DNA of 64,000 nt from Closterium sp. Naga37s-1 (GCA_947471745.1 CANJKZ010000063.1:711001-775000), one strand, 5' to 3'; positions 1-11,945 are shown, numbered from the stretch's first letter. Notes: generated by a model not told the origin, from the sequence alone. Numbers and translations: made by a program.

Positions 1-124
1 CCTGTGTGTGTGGCTCTAGCATGCGCCGCCTCACGCGCAGCAGCCACATACCGCCCTTCACCGGCCCCACCACACCTCCCAAACAATGACTCACCCGCAG
101 AGAGCCTACATCTGAGGCGCCTCA
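1..124 (-). repeat. Partial copy of Rab3GAP exon 14 with joint palindrome
   Basis: Bases 1-75 repeat the 245-330 part of exon 14 (reverse-strand residues VKGGMWLLRVRRRMLEPHTQ). A TGAGGCGCCTCA palindrome sits at 113-124, next to a truncated donor copy. The copy may continue outside the window. Confidence 0.7.
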
Positions 125-3100
125 AGCTGACTCCCAACAACATGACGTTGAAAACTTGCTTGCAAGTAACCAACCATAAACTCACCGCAGGCGTGCTCCC
201 CAGTGCCTCCATCGCTCGCTCCTTCTCCTCGATCATATCCTCGCTCATGAACACCGGGTCCTGTGTGTGAGGCTCCAGCATGCGCCTCCTCACACGCAGC
301 AGCCACATGTTGCCCTTCACCGGCCCCACCACTCCCCGCCGCCGCACGCGGCGCCGCCCCCTCGCCATCGCCCCCGTGAGGCCGTGGCTTGTGCGGCCCC
401 TCTCCGCCCACGTGTCGTCGTCTGATACGTCGCTCTCGCTGAAATATCTGTGGGTTGTGTGGCAGGCGGGTGGTGGGTGGGTGGTGGACGGTGGGAGGTG
501 GATAAGCGAGGAGCACATGATGGAGTGTTAGTGTCGCCTAAAAGAGGTGCATCACTCATGCAGCCCCTCCCTGACCACTTCGTGAAAGAAACCACCATGT
601 GTGGGCTGGGAACAACCCCTTTCTCTTCATAAGACACCATCCACTCAACCCCATTTTCCATGCTCCACTCACTCGTCCAGGTCCTCTTCGCTGCGGTGGG
701 ACGGCGAGTCGCCATCAGCCACGCCACCCTCATCATAGAACGCCACGTCATGCGACCCGTGCGTGTCCGAGTCCCCTGACGCCGTCTTGTCATCGTGGTA
801 CGGGCTCGCCCCGTCCCCATCATCCCATCCGCGCCCTCCCCGCCTGCGACCCGCCCTTCCATCATGCCAGCCGCCTCCTTCACTCCCAGACCTCTCCATC
901 CCCTCCCACTCCTCCTCATCCCTCCCTCCCCTCCTGTCCCTATCACTCCCCCTCCCTCCCCTCTCCCTCCCGCTGTCCCGCCTCCTGCCGCCCCTCCCTG
1001 GCGGCGAGTCAGCGCGAGCAGGCCCGTCGTCGAGCGCTGTACCCCTTACAAGCTCCTCCACGCGCTCGCCTACAAGCTTGGCGGCGGCGATCTGGTGCAT
1101 GCGCTCTGCGTGGCGCATGCGCTCCTCCATCTCACGCTCCTGCTGCTTGCGCCGCCGCTTGATGCACTCCTGCAGCTGTGGGGGGGGGAACGGGGAGGAG
1201 GGGAGTTGGAGGAGGGGGGAAGGGAGAGCATGTCAATTACGCTCCTCCATCTCACGCTCTTGCGCCACATATGCACTCCTGCAGCTGTGGGAAAAGGGGG
1301 AACAGGGAACAGAACGGGGGAAGCGGGAAATGGGGAGAGAAGAGGGGAGAGGGAGGGGGAAAGGGGAAACATGTCACTTACGGTCCTCCATCTCTTGCTC
1401 CAGCTGCTTGCGCCGTCACCTGATGCACTCTTGCAGTTGTGGGAGGAAAGCAGGAGGTGATTGAAACGCATTTTCTAATGCGGCAGCAAGAGCGACAGCG
1501 ACCCTACCACCAGCTACAGTTTCTAAGCAATGGTGTTGGGGGAGCAGGAGACTCCTCGAAGGCACCTACCAGCTGCAGCTTCTGGTGAATGAGGCAGGTG
1601 GCGGTGTTGGGAGGCCCGTCCGCAATGACCCGAGGGATGGGCAGCGCCTGCTCCCAGTTCCACCTCAGCTCTCGGGTGAACTCCAGCCACAGCGCCGCCA
1701 CGGCTGAAAGTGGGCCAGAAGGGAGAGTGCAAGGGGGCAGAGGGTCAGGGATGAGAGAGCAACGAGAGGGGACGGTCACGGCAAGGGTCCTGTTCCCAGT
1801 TACACCTCAGCTCACGTGTGATGTGAACTCCAGCCACAGCGCTGCCACGGCTGGAAGGGGGACAGAGGTGAAGGAACAAGGGGGCAAGGCACGGATTTCT
1901 CACAAAAGAGGATGCAGCTCGTGCATATGACGCGGCTGCAATCAAGAGGGATGGCCCAGATGCCATGACTAGCGCTACTATGTTTGGCGACTTGAGCGGC
2001 GAAGGGGCGGGTGGTAGCCAAACATAGTAGTGTTATTCATGGCATGTGGGCCATCCCTCTTGATCACAGCCGCATCATATGCACAAGCCGCCTCCTCTCC
2101 CGTGGCAGTTCCACCGCAGCTCGCGAGTAAATTCCAGCCACGGCTGGGGGACATGAGGGGAAAAGGAAAGGAAGGGTTTTCAAAGAGCAAGCAAAGTGAA
2201 GGTTGTGGGGGGCGAGAGATACGCGAGGCGACAGGTGGCACGGAAGAGGGGGCAGGGGGGCCTCACATCAGATGTTGCACGTGCCGAAGTGCAGCACATG
2301 CAGCGCAAGGGGCGAGAAGATACTATATTTGAGGCGCCTCATAAATCGGTGGGGCAGGGCGGGGACTCACATCGGATGTTGCACGTGCCAAAGCGCAGCA
2401 CATGCAGCGCGAGGCGTGAGAAGAGTGAATCCACCGGGGCCGCCTTGCCAATGTGTGTCGCCCCCTTAAACTTCCCACTCAGCCCATTCTCCTCCACCCC
2501 TTCCCCCACTGCCCCCCCTGCTCCGCCACCCTCCCCACCTGCCCCCGCTGCTCCCTCTCCCCCGGGACCCTTCACCGCGCTGCCGGTGGCGCTGGTGTCG
2601 GTGGCGCTGATGCTGCTGATGACGCTGCTGGCGGTGGTGATGGTGGTGCGGTCAGCGTCAGGCGCCTCCTGCTGCTCTGGCGCCTTCCCCATGTACTTCG
2701 CCACTGACGCCAGTGCCTCCTCTGCAAGGGGGGGGGGAAGGGAACGGAGAGGGGGGAGGGGGGTGGGAGGGGCAAGGGAAGAAGGTTGTGTGAAGAGTTG
2801 GGAAAGTGACCTCCTGCTGCTCTGACGCCTTCCCCATGTACTTCGCCACTGACGCCAGTGCCTCCTCTGCAAGGAGGGGGGACGGGGACAGTGTATAAGA
2901 GGAGGGAGAGGAGGGAGAGGGTGGTGATGGTGGTGCCACGGTCAGCGTCAGGCAAGAGGCTCGCCTCCTGCTGCTCTGGCGCCTTCCCCATGTACTTCGC
3001 CACAGACGCCAGCGCCTCCTCTGCAGGGGTGCAAAGGGGCGGGGGGAGTGGGGAGGCAGGGCAGAGGGGTGGCGTGAGGGGGAAGTTGTGTGTGAAAGGA

Positions 3101-5062
3101 AGAGAAGACGAGAAACTGACCTACTACAGCACTGCTCTGCCCCCTTCCCTAAGTACTTCGCCACTGACGCCAGCCAGTGCCTCCTCTGGAAGGAAGGGAA
3201 CAGGGAATAAGAGGGGAGAGAGGAGGGAGAGGATGGTTATGTCAGTGGCACGGTCAACGTTGGGCATGACACTCGCCAACTGCTGCTCTGACGCCTCTCC
3301 CATACTGGAGTGGAAGAGGATGGTTACATGCTCCGGAAAAACACTGGGAGGGCTTTTGCGGCACCTCCAGCCTATGAAAGGGCGTTTGATGCGCCTGGAA
3401 GCGCTCAGAAGTGCAACTCACTGGAGTGGAAGAGGTCCTTCACCACTCGCTCCATGACACTGGGCGGGGGGATAGTCATGTTGTTGCGCCGCGCAAAGTT
3501 CTGAGCTGTGAGACGGGAAGGAGATGGGGGTCGACGAGACGAGAAGAGGCGGGGACAGGGCGAGAAAAGGAGGAAGAGATATGAGTAGCGGAAACGGGAG
3601 GAGGGGGACATGTGTTACTATAAGCATCTCCGTATGAAATGTCCACGAGTACACCCGCCAGCAACTTCTTGGTAAACAAATAACACAATATGTATATATC
3701 TATCCATGTACACCACATACCCGCTATAAAGTCTTCCATGTACTGGCCTGTGGTGGACACCACGTACGCCCCCAGCAGTGCATGCAGCCGCCCAGCAAAG
3801 CCCTGAGGAGGGTCGTCACTGTCAAAGTCAGTCCTGAGGGGAGGAGGGGAGGTGAGTGGAGGAAAGTGGAGGAAAGTGGAGGTGAGGAAAAGGAGCAACA
3901 GGTGGTATTAGACCAGTAGGTATACCACAATGAACTGACCAGAACTACGGACGGAGGGGAAGAGGACAGCTGTGGAAGGACGACTAGGCTAGGCGCGTCT
4001 CTTTGGGTCTTGCGAAAAGAGACGCCTCACTCAGTGGCAGCAACGCGAGACGCCTCACCTGGTGGGGACGAGCAGGGCGCGCAGCAGCCATTCATCCGCA
4101 GTGGTGGCATCAAGCTGCTCTGTACCATGCCCGACGAGCTACTCGTTCCGAGCTCCTGGGAAAGAGAAAGGGGCCTCACCTCACCTGTTGGTGCAACGCG
4201 TGACGCCTCACCTGGTGGCGGCGAGCAGCGCACGCAGCAGTCCTCATCCGCAGTGGTGGCATCCATCTGCTCCATCTGCGCCATGCCTGACGAGCTGCTC
4301 GCCCTGAGCTCCTGGGAGCAAGAAGGGGGCAACACAAGACGCCTCACCTGGTGGCGGCGAGCAGCGCGCGCAGCAGCCACTCATCCGCGGTGGTGGCGTC
4401 AAGCTGCTCCATCTGCGCCATGCCCGACGAGCTGCTCGCCCTGAGCTCCTTCCACGTGGCCACCAGCTCAAACCCCTTCACCGGATCATCCACCGAGTGC
4501 CACACGCTCCACGCCATGCCCTCGTCCCACGCCCTCTCCTGCCCCCAGAACTCGTCCTCCTCCTCCGCCCCTCCGCCTCCCCCGCCCCCTGCGCCTCCTC
4601 CGCCCTCCTCGCTCCCCGCCCCTGTGCCGGCTTCTGCTGGGCGGATCTTGGGGGGCGGGGGCGCGTCCGGGGAGCCCCAGTAGCGGAGGCGGTAGCGGAT
4701 GCGCATGGCCACGGTGACGTCAGGGGAGACGGACGCCACCGTGCTGGGGAGCTCTGCTATCTGCACGCGTGGGTCAGGGGGAGAGGGGAGGGGTGGGGGG
4801 AAGGGAAGGGAGGGAGGGAAGGAGTGAATGGGGAGCCCCAGTAGCGCAGGCGGTAGCGGATGCGCATGGCCACGGTGACGTCAGGGGACACTGACGCCAC
4901 CGTGCTGGGGAGCTCTGCTATCTGTGAGCATGGGTGAAAGGGAGAGGGGGGTGGGAGACTGGAGGCGGAGAGAAAGGATGAGAAGATTGGTGATAGGGCA
5001 GCCTCAGTGGCGCAGGTGGGAGCACTTGCGCTCGTAAACAAGAACACACACACACGCACACA

Positions 5063-5102
<40 letters not shown>

Positions 5103-7961
5103 CATCAACTTACCAGCTTGAAGGCAAAGAGATAGTAGAGCTCATCAAGCGACAGCAGGTTCTGTGGCACGTTGCTGGTGATGCGATCCGCATCGTAGTG
5201 AAACAGATAGTCGCCCACGCCCGCCCGCCCCCCCACCCCCCTCACAGTGCCTACTCCCGCACCCACCCATGCCTCACCAGCTTGAACGCAAAGAGGTAGT
5301 AGAGCTCATCAAGCGACAGCAGGTTCTGTGGCACGTTGCTGGTGACGCGATCCGCCTCGTAGTGAAACAGGTAGTCGCCCGCCCACACCCCACCCCAATT
5401 TTTAGGCGCCTCAAAAACATGTCTCACCAGCTTGAACGCAAATAGATAGTAGAGTCCGTCTAGGGACAGCAGGTTCTGCGGCACGTTGCTGGTGATGCGA
5501 TCCGCCTCGTAGTGAAACAGATAGTCGCCCACGCCCCCCGCGCCCACCCCTCCCACCGTGCCTCCTCCCGCACCCGGACCTGTCCGCATGCCTCGGCCCG
5601 AGCCTGAGCCCGCGCCGGTGCGGGTGGCTCGGGGGCCGTGCTGGAAGCCGATGAAGGCCTTGCGGGAGGGGTCGTGCACTGGGACGAAGGATGGCAGGGA
5701 GCTGGGAGGTGTGAAGGGTGGGGAGGAGAGGGAGAGGAGGGGAGGTGGGGGGGGGAAGATGGGGTGGATGAAGGGGGGAGAGGGAAGGAAAGGATTCCGC
5801 AATTGGACAGAGGTGACAATAAAGCAGGATTTTTGAATCTAAGAAGCAAAGAGGGGGGACTGAATTGCAGGCACTAGCATATAGAGAATGCGACAACCAG
5901 AGGGTTTTGCACGACCTAATGCTGACCATGAGCTATATGCCACAAAATGTTGTGACTGAATACCCAATCTACAAACCCCCCCCCTCCTCCCCACCCAGCG
6001 TCACAAATTCATCACAGCTAATTACCACTCGGTGTTACACGAGGCGATGGCGAGCGTGCTAAGGAGCATGGAGGCTTCAGGTGAGTCCAGCACGACTCCA
6101 GATGCTGTCACGGGTGCCAGCACCTGTGATTGAGAGAAATTGAGAGAAGCAACAGGTCACCATAGCTCGCCATCGTCACGGGACGAAGTGAGCAAGGTGA
6201 GAGGATAAACCAGGTTGCACGAGTACAAAAGATCCACAGCAACAGCTCGCCATAGCTCGGACTCTCAGAGCACTACGAGCAGCAGGTCGCTCACACCATG
6301 ACCTTGTGGATGCCGAACCAGAGATCAAACATTCCGAGCCTAGAGCATAGCGCCGGCAGCTCACCACGAACTCTTGGATACCGAACCAGAGCTGCAGCGG
6401 GTGCACGGCCTTCTCCCAGGGGCTGGGTCGGCCCGTGGCTGAGATGGACGCAATGCGCTTGAGCGCTGCTGCTGTCTCCGCCGCCACGGTCGGATGCACG
6501 CTGTTGCTGCTCGCCAGGGTCACCTGGAGGCCACGGGGGGATAGATAAATGACAACAGGGGACATCTGCATGCCCAGCGACGCACATGCATGCCCAGCGA
6601 CGCACATGCATGCCAAGCGACGCACATGCATGCCCAGCGACGCACATGCATGCCCAGCGACGCACATGCATGCCCAGCGACGCACATGCATGCCCAGCGA
6701 CGCACATGCATGCCCAGCGACGCACATGCATGCCCAGCGACGCACATGCATGCCCAGCGACGCACATGCATGCCCAGCGACGCACATGCATGCCCAGCGA
6801 CGCACATGCATGCCCAGCGACGCACATGCATGCCCAGTGACGCACATGCATGCCCAGCGACGCACATGCATGCCCAGCGACGCACATGCATGCCCAGCGA
6901 CGCACATGCATGCTCAGCGCTGCCCCCAAAATCATGAGGTGGCAAATGTTATGCCCCTGAGCGTGGTGAGTTTCGAGTAAGCAACAAAAGACCAGTCATT
7001 TCCTGTGGGAGGCACAGACCTGGAAGTAGTAGGTGAGGCGGTAGTTCTTGTGGCCCTGCGCGTGCTCTGCCTCCACATACACCATCAGCGGCATGCCCTC
7101 CACTGGCCGCGCCGCTCCTGACTGCTCGGCGGGAGACAGTGGGGAAGAAGGGTTGAAAATTAGGGGGGAGGTAGAGCGCTTATGCCATTGGGCAACGTCA
7201 GCGTACACCAACAGAGAGATGCCCTCTGATGAGTTAGAATTGTAAGAATCAGATTGTAAGTGTAGACGTGTTATAATTTGAAACAAGTACCAGCACGAGG
7301 GCAGCAGAGCCTTCCGACAGCCACTGGCGCAGACTGCCTTCCACTGCAGCGATGAACCTGGACACGCGTGGAGAGGATGGGGTAATGCGCAGAGCGAACA
7401 GAGAACGGGGAACAGCGTACAGCGTAAAGAGTTCAGAGAATGCGCGTACAGTGTACAGCATATGGCACAGAACAAGGCGCAATGACGTGCAAGTGTACAA
7501 GCAGGCGGGTGATGAATGAGCGGTGTTGCATTGTGAATTGCAATGTGCTATTGGCGAACGTGCGGGGACTGCATGAGCAGCACGCACCTCTCCCATGGTG
7601 AAGCCAGCGTGAAGTCGTCGAATCCATCGAGCTGTAGACACACGTGCGCGCGCGGAGACACACACACACACAGACAAGAGAGAGCGAGTAGTTTTTGCAG
7701 ATGCAATCCGGTTTTTATCAAGATCGACTGGTGAGATTTATTTACATGCGATCCTCTCCAATGCATAGAAATTTCCGGAACAGGCAACACGGGTAGTTCA
7801 TTTACATGTGCTCCTCTCCCCACGCCAGCTTAACAATCTCGTACAAAAATACCAACTGGTATAAAAATGCGTCAAACTCTTCTTTCCATGCTCACCTCCT
7901 CGTCGAACTCGTCGTCTTCCGACGTGGCAGCTGAGAGCGATCGCTGCATCATCGCCGCCAT
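1..7961 (-). CDS. RAB3GAP1: Rab3 GTPase-activating protein catalytic subunit (RAB3GAP1-like), partial
   Basis: Catalytic subunit of the Rab3GAP complex, which in animals acts as a GAP for Rab3 and an exchange factor for Rab18 in ER and lipid-droplet traffic. Fourteen exons fit one frame (890 codons): 7896-7961, 7588-7631, 7291-7357, 7020-7121, 6365-6523, 6026-6123, 5428-5701, 4348-4760, 3721-3833, 3422-3505, 2371-2721, 1570-1703, 673-1175, 186-447. Conserved blocks are FTLASPWERF (residues 29-38), LQLWFGIQEFVV (from about 136), GFELVATWKEL in exon 8, ELRWNWEQALPIP plus LIHQKLQL (exon 12, about 600-635) and MSEDMIEEKERAMEALG (exon 14). All align with human RAB3GAP1. The start is ATG at 7961 in a good context. 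The C-terminal WYSPRDYI-type region lies beyond the left edge. Gly/Ser/Arg-rich inserts make the protein longer than the human one. Introns are full of partial exon copies, listed separately. Family identity is confident; the exon map is inferred. Confidence 0.88.
1233..1445 (-). repeat. Two copies of the 5' edge of Rab3GAP exon 13
   Basis: The block around the exon 13 acceptor (about 1110-1180: ...CTCCTCCATCTCACGCTCCTGC... to CTGCAGCTGTGG) recurs at about 1233-1290 and 1378-1443. Each copy keeps the acceptor-like CTGCAG-CTGTGG end and is truncated inside the exon. The copies lie upstream of the full exon in the sense of transcription. The Ala-Lys-Arg coiled-coil code is preserved but diverged. 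Confidence 0.75.
1500..2150 (-). repeat. Edge copies of Rab3GAP exon 12
   Basis: The 5' edge of exon 12 (GAACTCCAGCCACAGCGCCGCC at 1679-1703) recurs at about 1795-1856 and in shorter form at about 2108-2147. The donor edge (CACCTACCAGCTGCAGCTTCTGG at 1562-1584) recurs in diverged form at about 1504-1525. Confidence 0.7.
1922..2083. repeat. Foldback (inverted repeat) carrying AP2-like code
   Basis: Arm 1922-1988 is about 85% identical to the reverse complement of arm 2017-2083, with a 28-base loop. Both arms, read outward-in, encode AYDAA-IKRDGP-AM, which resembles the alpha-helix end of a plant AP2/ERF domain. It lies in the intron between Rab3GAP exons 11 and 12. AP2 ancestry is an inference from one short block. 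Confidence 0.65.
2268..3195 (-). repeat. Edge copies of Rab3GAP exon 11, with joint palindrome
   Basis: The donor edge of exon 11 (2365-2420) is repeated at about 2268-2318, and the two copies are separated by TGAGGCGCCTCA at 2330-2341. The acceptor edge (EEALASVAKYMGKAPEQQE on the reverse strand, 2660-2725) is repeated three times upstream in transcription, at about 2815-2872, 2960-3030 and 3125-3190, each with its CTGCAAGG/CTGCAGGG-type acceptor. Confidence 0.8.
3991..4310 (-). repeat. Donor-edge copies of Rab3GAP exon 8
   Basis: The exon 8 end (reverse-strand residues SSSSGMAQMEQLDATTADE...LAATR, 4348-4440) recurs at about 4205-4300 and 4045-4150, each ending in a CTCACCTGGTGG donor. At 3991-4027 an AGGCG...TCTCTTT / AAAAGAGACGCCT hairpin precedes the outermost truncated copy. 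Confidence 0.8.
4826..5103. repeat. Acceptor-edge copy of Rab3GAP exon 8, plus CACG microsatellite
   Basis: 4826-4925 repeats the 5' part of exon 8 (4670-4765; IAELPSTVASVSPDVTVAMR on the reverse strand) including its acceptor. 5045-5103 is a CACA/CACG dinucleotide-type run. Confidence 0.8.
5112..5417 (-). repeat. Two donor-edge copies of Rab3GAP exon 7, with joint palindrome
   Basis: The exon 7 end (YLFHYEADRITSNVPQNLL on the reverse strand, 5428-5530) is repeated at about 5112-5215 and 5275-5380, each with a CTCACCAGCTTGAA or TTACCAGCTTGAA donor. The joint beside the full exon carries TTTTTAGGCGCCTCAAAAA at 5398-5417. Confidence 0.85.
6296..6325 (-). repeat. Short donor-edge copy of Rab3GAP exon 5
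   Basis: The sequence TGGATGCCGAACCAGAG matches the LWFGIQ code of exon 5 (6365-6395) downstream of its donor. It is short and diverged. Confidence 0.6.
6561..6915. repeat. 20-bp minisatellite
   Basis: About 17.5 head-to-tail copies of a 20-base unit (CGCACATGCATGCCCAGCGA) lie in the intron between Rab3GAP exons 4 and 5. Copies are nearly identical; single changes are seen near 6613 and 6838. Long open frames on both strands here (ACMPSDAHACPATHMHAQ and similar) come from the repeat and are not genes. Confidence 0.95.
7190..7240 (-). repeat. Diverged copy of Rab3GAP exon 4
   Basis: The reverse strand reads SSEGISLLVYADVAQ, matching VEGMPLMVYVEAEHAQ of exon 4 (7020-7121). It lies in the preceding intron. 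Confidence 0.6.
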
Positions 7962-9005
7962 GGTCAGACGATGCTACCTGCAGACCGCTGACAAGGATAG
8001 ACACGGAGACGACCGGAGTGCACAATGTTACCTGCAGACCGCCAAGAGAGATACTCAATGCGACGACCGGGGTAGACAATGTCTAGTAATGTCTTACGAT
8101 TTCGCTTATCATAAACACATCATTACAAGTAGACGACCTAGCACACCTGTTGCAATGAAATTGCGTGGAAAACAACCTTGTTAACCTAATGCGAATAAAA
8201 GTAGCTTCCATGACGCACGGGACAAATTTGCCTGAGTACCCTACTTTTCCTGCGTTTATTATGTTAAAGAAAGAGCGATGCTCGATAATGACAAGCGCTT
8301 CAAGTTGTGCGAAAATGCGGACTCAGCAAAGTAGCAACCACTCACGTATATATTTCCAGCCAATCCTTCTGTTGCGGAAATGTACAGCCTCTGATACACA
8401 CTAAGCTATCGGCGTTATTGCGAGCCCTAGTCCAGGTTCATCTTCTCCCAACGCAACGCCAGGCAAGACGCCGCAGAAGCAGCAGCTATTTGGAACGCAG
8501 CTGCCGGCCTACTAATGCGAAATTAGTTCCAGCCAGCTCTCATAAACTAGCATTGCAGAAAAAGTTGCACAAATCAACCTACCACTCCCTCCCAACTACC
8601 ACACACCATACCGAACCACGCACCAACCACCACCCTTTGACTGCAGGATGGGGGCTGATGGGAATGGGCTGGGAAAGCCTCTCCCCATCAAGGTGGGGTC
8701 GCTCGTGTGGGTGCACGGAAGTGGTTCACCCTCAGCGGAATTGATTGTCTGCTTGTTTCGCTACTAGCAGTGTACATCAACGCGAAGGGCCAATTTTGAA
8801 ATTTATGTGCCTTTCTGAAAAGATATGGCATGACAATTGTAACAACTTACACTCCATGAAATCAAACTTTGAAGATGGGACCATTGGCATATACACTATA
8901 CCACTGATTCGACTATAAAAACCTTACGAAACTGCCTCCTTTTCACCAGAGTGACCTTACCCTTGAGGGCTTCTGCTTTGCAGCTTGGTGCTCTGCAGTC
9001 CCACT
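7962..9005. other. Intergenic, Rab3GAP start to VTT gene 3' end
   Basis: This would hold the Rab3GAP promoter and the VTT gene 3' UTR. I see no convincing gene. An open frame at 8648-8767 (starting MGADGNGLGK) is short and has no supported product. Confidence 0.5.
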
Positions 9006-10899
9006 TCAACATCCTGGTTTGCCAGCTCCCTCTGACTTGACTCGCCTGCACTTGACCTGCACCAAAGAGGGATTCATGTTTGCCTGTGAAGCCCCTTGTG
9101 TGCTCTTGACAGCCAGAGGGAAATCCACCTGAATGCTCTGACAATGAGCCTGCCTCCCCTGCTGAGCTTCTCCCTCCCTTCCAAATGCACTCTGAGAGTC
9201 ATCAGCAATCAGTGCCACCTCAGCAGCAGGCACTTCCACCCCAACAAAAGCACCAGCAGCACCCGTTTCCACCGCACCCAACCCATCTGTGCCTGCGCCA
9301 GGCATCTGTTCCATCTCAAGCCCCTTTTGCTTGGCTCTCTCCTCCTCCTCCAGCTGTTGCAGAGCCCTCTTGCCGTGCACCATGAGCAGCAGTAGCACCA
9401 CTCCTGCTGCTGCCAGCCCTATCAGCTCATACACCAGCTCCACCGCTGTGATGTGCCTCTTGTGGGCCTCTGCAAGATCGCTGATCAACCGACCACTGCA
9501 GCAGTGAGGGGAAACGGATGGATAAAAAAAAACTGAGGGCTTGAACAAAAACAATATTTGATCACGTATCCAGCCCCACCAGCTCATGCACCAGCTCCAC
9601 CACTGTAGGTTCAAATGGTTCTACGGATATGACAGAGAACGCAACCAAGGGCCAGCATTGCAATGTAATAATCCAGCTCTGCCACATTAACGAGCCACAT
9701 CAACAAGCATGGTACATTAGAATGGAGTGTGACAAGAACCATGTCAGGGTGTGCGTGTGTGTGAGAGAGACGCACCAGTAGATGGTGAAGAAGGCCTCGG
9801 GAATCATGGCAGTCATTGACGCACTGATGTACGGAGCGTATTGGATGCGAGTAGCCGTCACAGCGTCTGCACACCATCAGGGAGAACAACAAAGAGATGG
9901 TGGTACTCAACAGAATGCCCACAGAATCCGAAGCCTGCCTCCAATGGAACTAACACCCCAACAACCCTGACGTACCCACGGGAAGAGGGGTAGAAATCTG
10001 AAACAAGGTATGCAAGCCTACTCACAATTGAAGAGGAGGAACGGAAACGGGGAGAAGCGTAGCAGCAAGGTGACCCGGTACTGGTGCCACCAGCCTCCAG
10101 CCTCAGCCAATCGCAGCACAGCAGCGTTCCGTGGGTGCTCAGCCAACCACGCTTGCACACGTGCGTGGAACAGCCAGTGACCAATGAAATACGGCAGCGA
10201 TTGGCCGATAAAGGAGCCAACCATGATGAGGATGAAACCCCAAGCGTAACCGAAGACAATCCCAATAAGCCACATGGACGGACCCGTGGGGAGGAGAACT
10301 ACCGGGAAGAGACCCATACTGGCAACAGCTGCGACGCCAAGGACTGGAGGACTTAGATTCTTCTGCTCCCATTCTAGCATAAGTATGATGACTTTGGAGA
10401 AGAGTAACGGACCTAATACGGCCACGAGACCTCCGACCAGCATCAGCAATCCGACGACAGCCGCCACCCAGATGCATCGGTGTGCATGCAAGCGTAATCT
10501 GGACCGTTCGTTTACCGTAACAGCCTGTGAATCCATAGCCTCGATCTGGAATAATTTCTCCCTCGCTTGTGTCTCTAAACACGACAACGTCTCCAGATTC
10601 GAAGGCGTTCGCGATACTGCTGACGATACCATAGGCTCCAGGGTAGAGGCTGACGTGGCTAGAGTTTCGCGGGTAAGGAGAGTTGCGGCTTCGTGATGGC
10701 GGCAGGCGCTGCGTGCTATCGTGCCGTCGCATGCTCTAGACGGCTCGCAGAGAGTCGCAGATTCGCACGACTCGCGCACAGTCGCCAATTCGCATGATGA
10801 CTCAGTGTAAGAATCTGGAATAACGACGTCTAAAGGCGACCCTTCTGCGACGAGAAATCTTTCGACACAACCCACTTCTCGTTGTCGACGGTCTCCCAT
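9006..10899 (-). CDS. TVP38/TMEM64 (VTT/DedA) family membrane protein
   Basis: A polytopic membrane protein of the VTT (formerly SNARE-associated Golgi) superfamily. Relatives TMEM41B and VMP1 are lipid scramblases of the ER; plant TVP38/TMEM64 members are endomembrane proteins of unclear role. Three exons are in frame: 10026-10899, 9776-9866, 9495-9006 (484 residues). The N-terminal 140 residues are hydrophilic. Hydrophobic segments follow, then the VTT core: LPTGPSMWLIGIVFGYAWGF, GSFIGQSLPYFIGHWLF, LLRFSPFPFLLFNYAVTAT, PYISASMTAMIPEAFF. A last membrane segment is GLAAAGVVLLLLMVHG, followed by a charged and Ala/Gly-rich tail. I take ATG 10899, the first in-frame ATG. The exon 1/2 junction restores the FNYAVT motif, which supports the splice choice. 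Confidence 0.87.
9560..9606 (-). repeat. Intronic copy of part of VTT exon 3
   Basis: The reverse strand reads TVVELVHELVGLD, copying TAVELVYELIGLA of exon 3 (9415-9460). It sits in the intron just upstream of that exon. This is the only edge copy seen outside the five heavily affected genes. Confidence 0.65.
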
Positions 10900-11945
10900 C
10901 CTATCAAACAAGAAACTATTCGGATGTTTGTGGAGTTAGAAACAACTGTTAGGAAGCGAGGAACATACAACCTACACAGACGTGCAGCACGGCGTGCTAC
11001 CTTTGAATGCAGCGTGTCGAGCTATCTTATCGTACACCGGGGATGGCCCTAAGGACGCGGTTAAAGTAGACGATCGATCGTCAGCAGCGATCGATGTGCG
11101 GATCGGTTACCCTATTAAGCGTGTGACCTCTGCGCGCCAAAGTGATCCCGGCGAATGGAACATAGCGCTCAACATTTTTTTCCGATCGTTACAACGCCGG
11201 GTGTGCATCGTTTCACCGATCAATTCCCCAAAGCGATCGCGAGAATCGATATTCTCTCACGATCCTCCAATTTTGTCACTTCACCGCGTCCTAAAACGTC
11301 CTGCCATGACACTCCCTGGACCCCGACTAGCGTCTCTTCAACGTAAAGACGAATTCGCTGATACTGACGCTGAAAGTGAAAGGTATCACACTGCAGTTCT
11401 GTAGATGCGTGATGAGGAGCAAGGAAGCACGCTTCCAGCAGAATGGAGTGAGCAGCACGGGCACTGGGAGGAATCGTGGCCATCCAACCAATTTCTCCAC
11501 CATCCAGCCGTCCATCTGGGCTGTTTCAAAACCCGAGGGAGGGAGTCGTGGCACGAACTCCTCGCGCCTTCGCGACATTCCCGCCGACCTCCGCGAGCCA
11601 ATTGTCTGCAACTGTGACCGTCGTATCGTAACTCGTCGGTGTGGTGTGGTGTGGTGTGGTGTGGTGCAGAACCTAGAGTTGGTGTGGTGGACACATAATG
11701 TCGGTACAGAAGTTGCCCCGGTATAATGGGTGATTCAGGATTTATTTTGTTTGTGGACTGCTAAGGCACACTCGAGATATCACGTCTATATTGAATACAC
11801 TGATTTTAAGTGATAAAAAACGCACAGATGATTTTAATTCTGTTTTAAGAGTTGCTTTCTCTAACAGATTGCTGCATATGTATGTTATGTGCGGGGTGTG
11901 GTGTTATTTAAATGTAGTAGGTCTGTTTTCGCATAGTGGTCATTG
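10900..11945. other. Intergenic, head-to-head region (left part)
   Basis: Upstream region of the VTT gene. It contains a GTGTG microsatellite at 11639-11664. Open frames here (for example 10982-11404) show no recognisable domain or splice pattern, and I do not call a gene. Confidence 0.4.

Noticed and set aside
6561..6915. Possible CRISPR array
   Set aside because: The 20-bp units are contiguous with no unique spacers, and the DNA is eukaryotic.
6176..6980. Long open frames on both strands over the 20-bp array (up to 243 codons)
   Set aside because: They consist of the repeat read in successive frames and have no domain, start context or exon partners. The array lies in a Rab3GAP intron.
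8648..8767. Short frame starting MGADGNGLGKPLPIKVGSLV, slightly PWWP-like
   Set aside because: Only 39 codons, with no continuing exon found. The similarity is too short to support.
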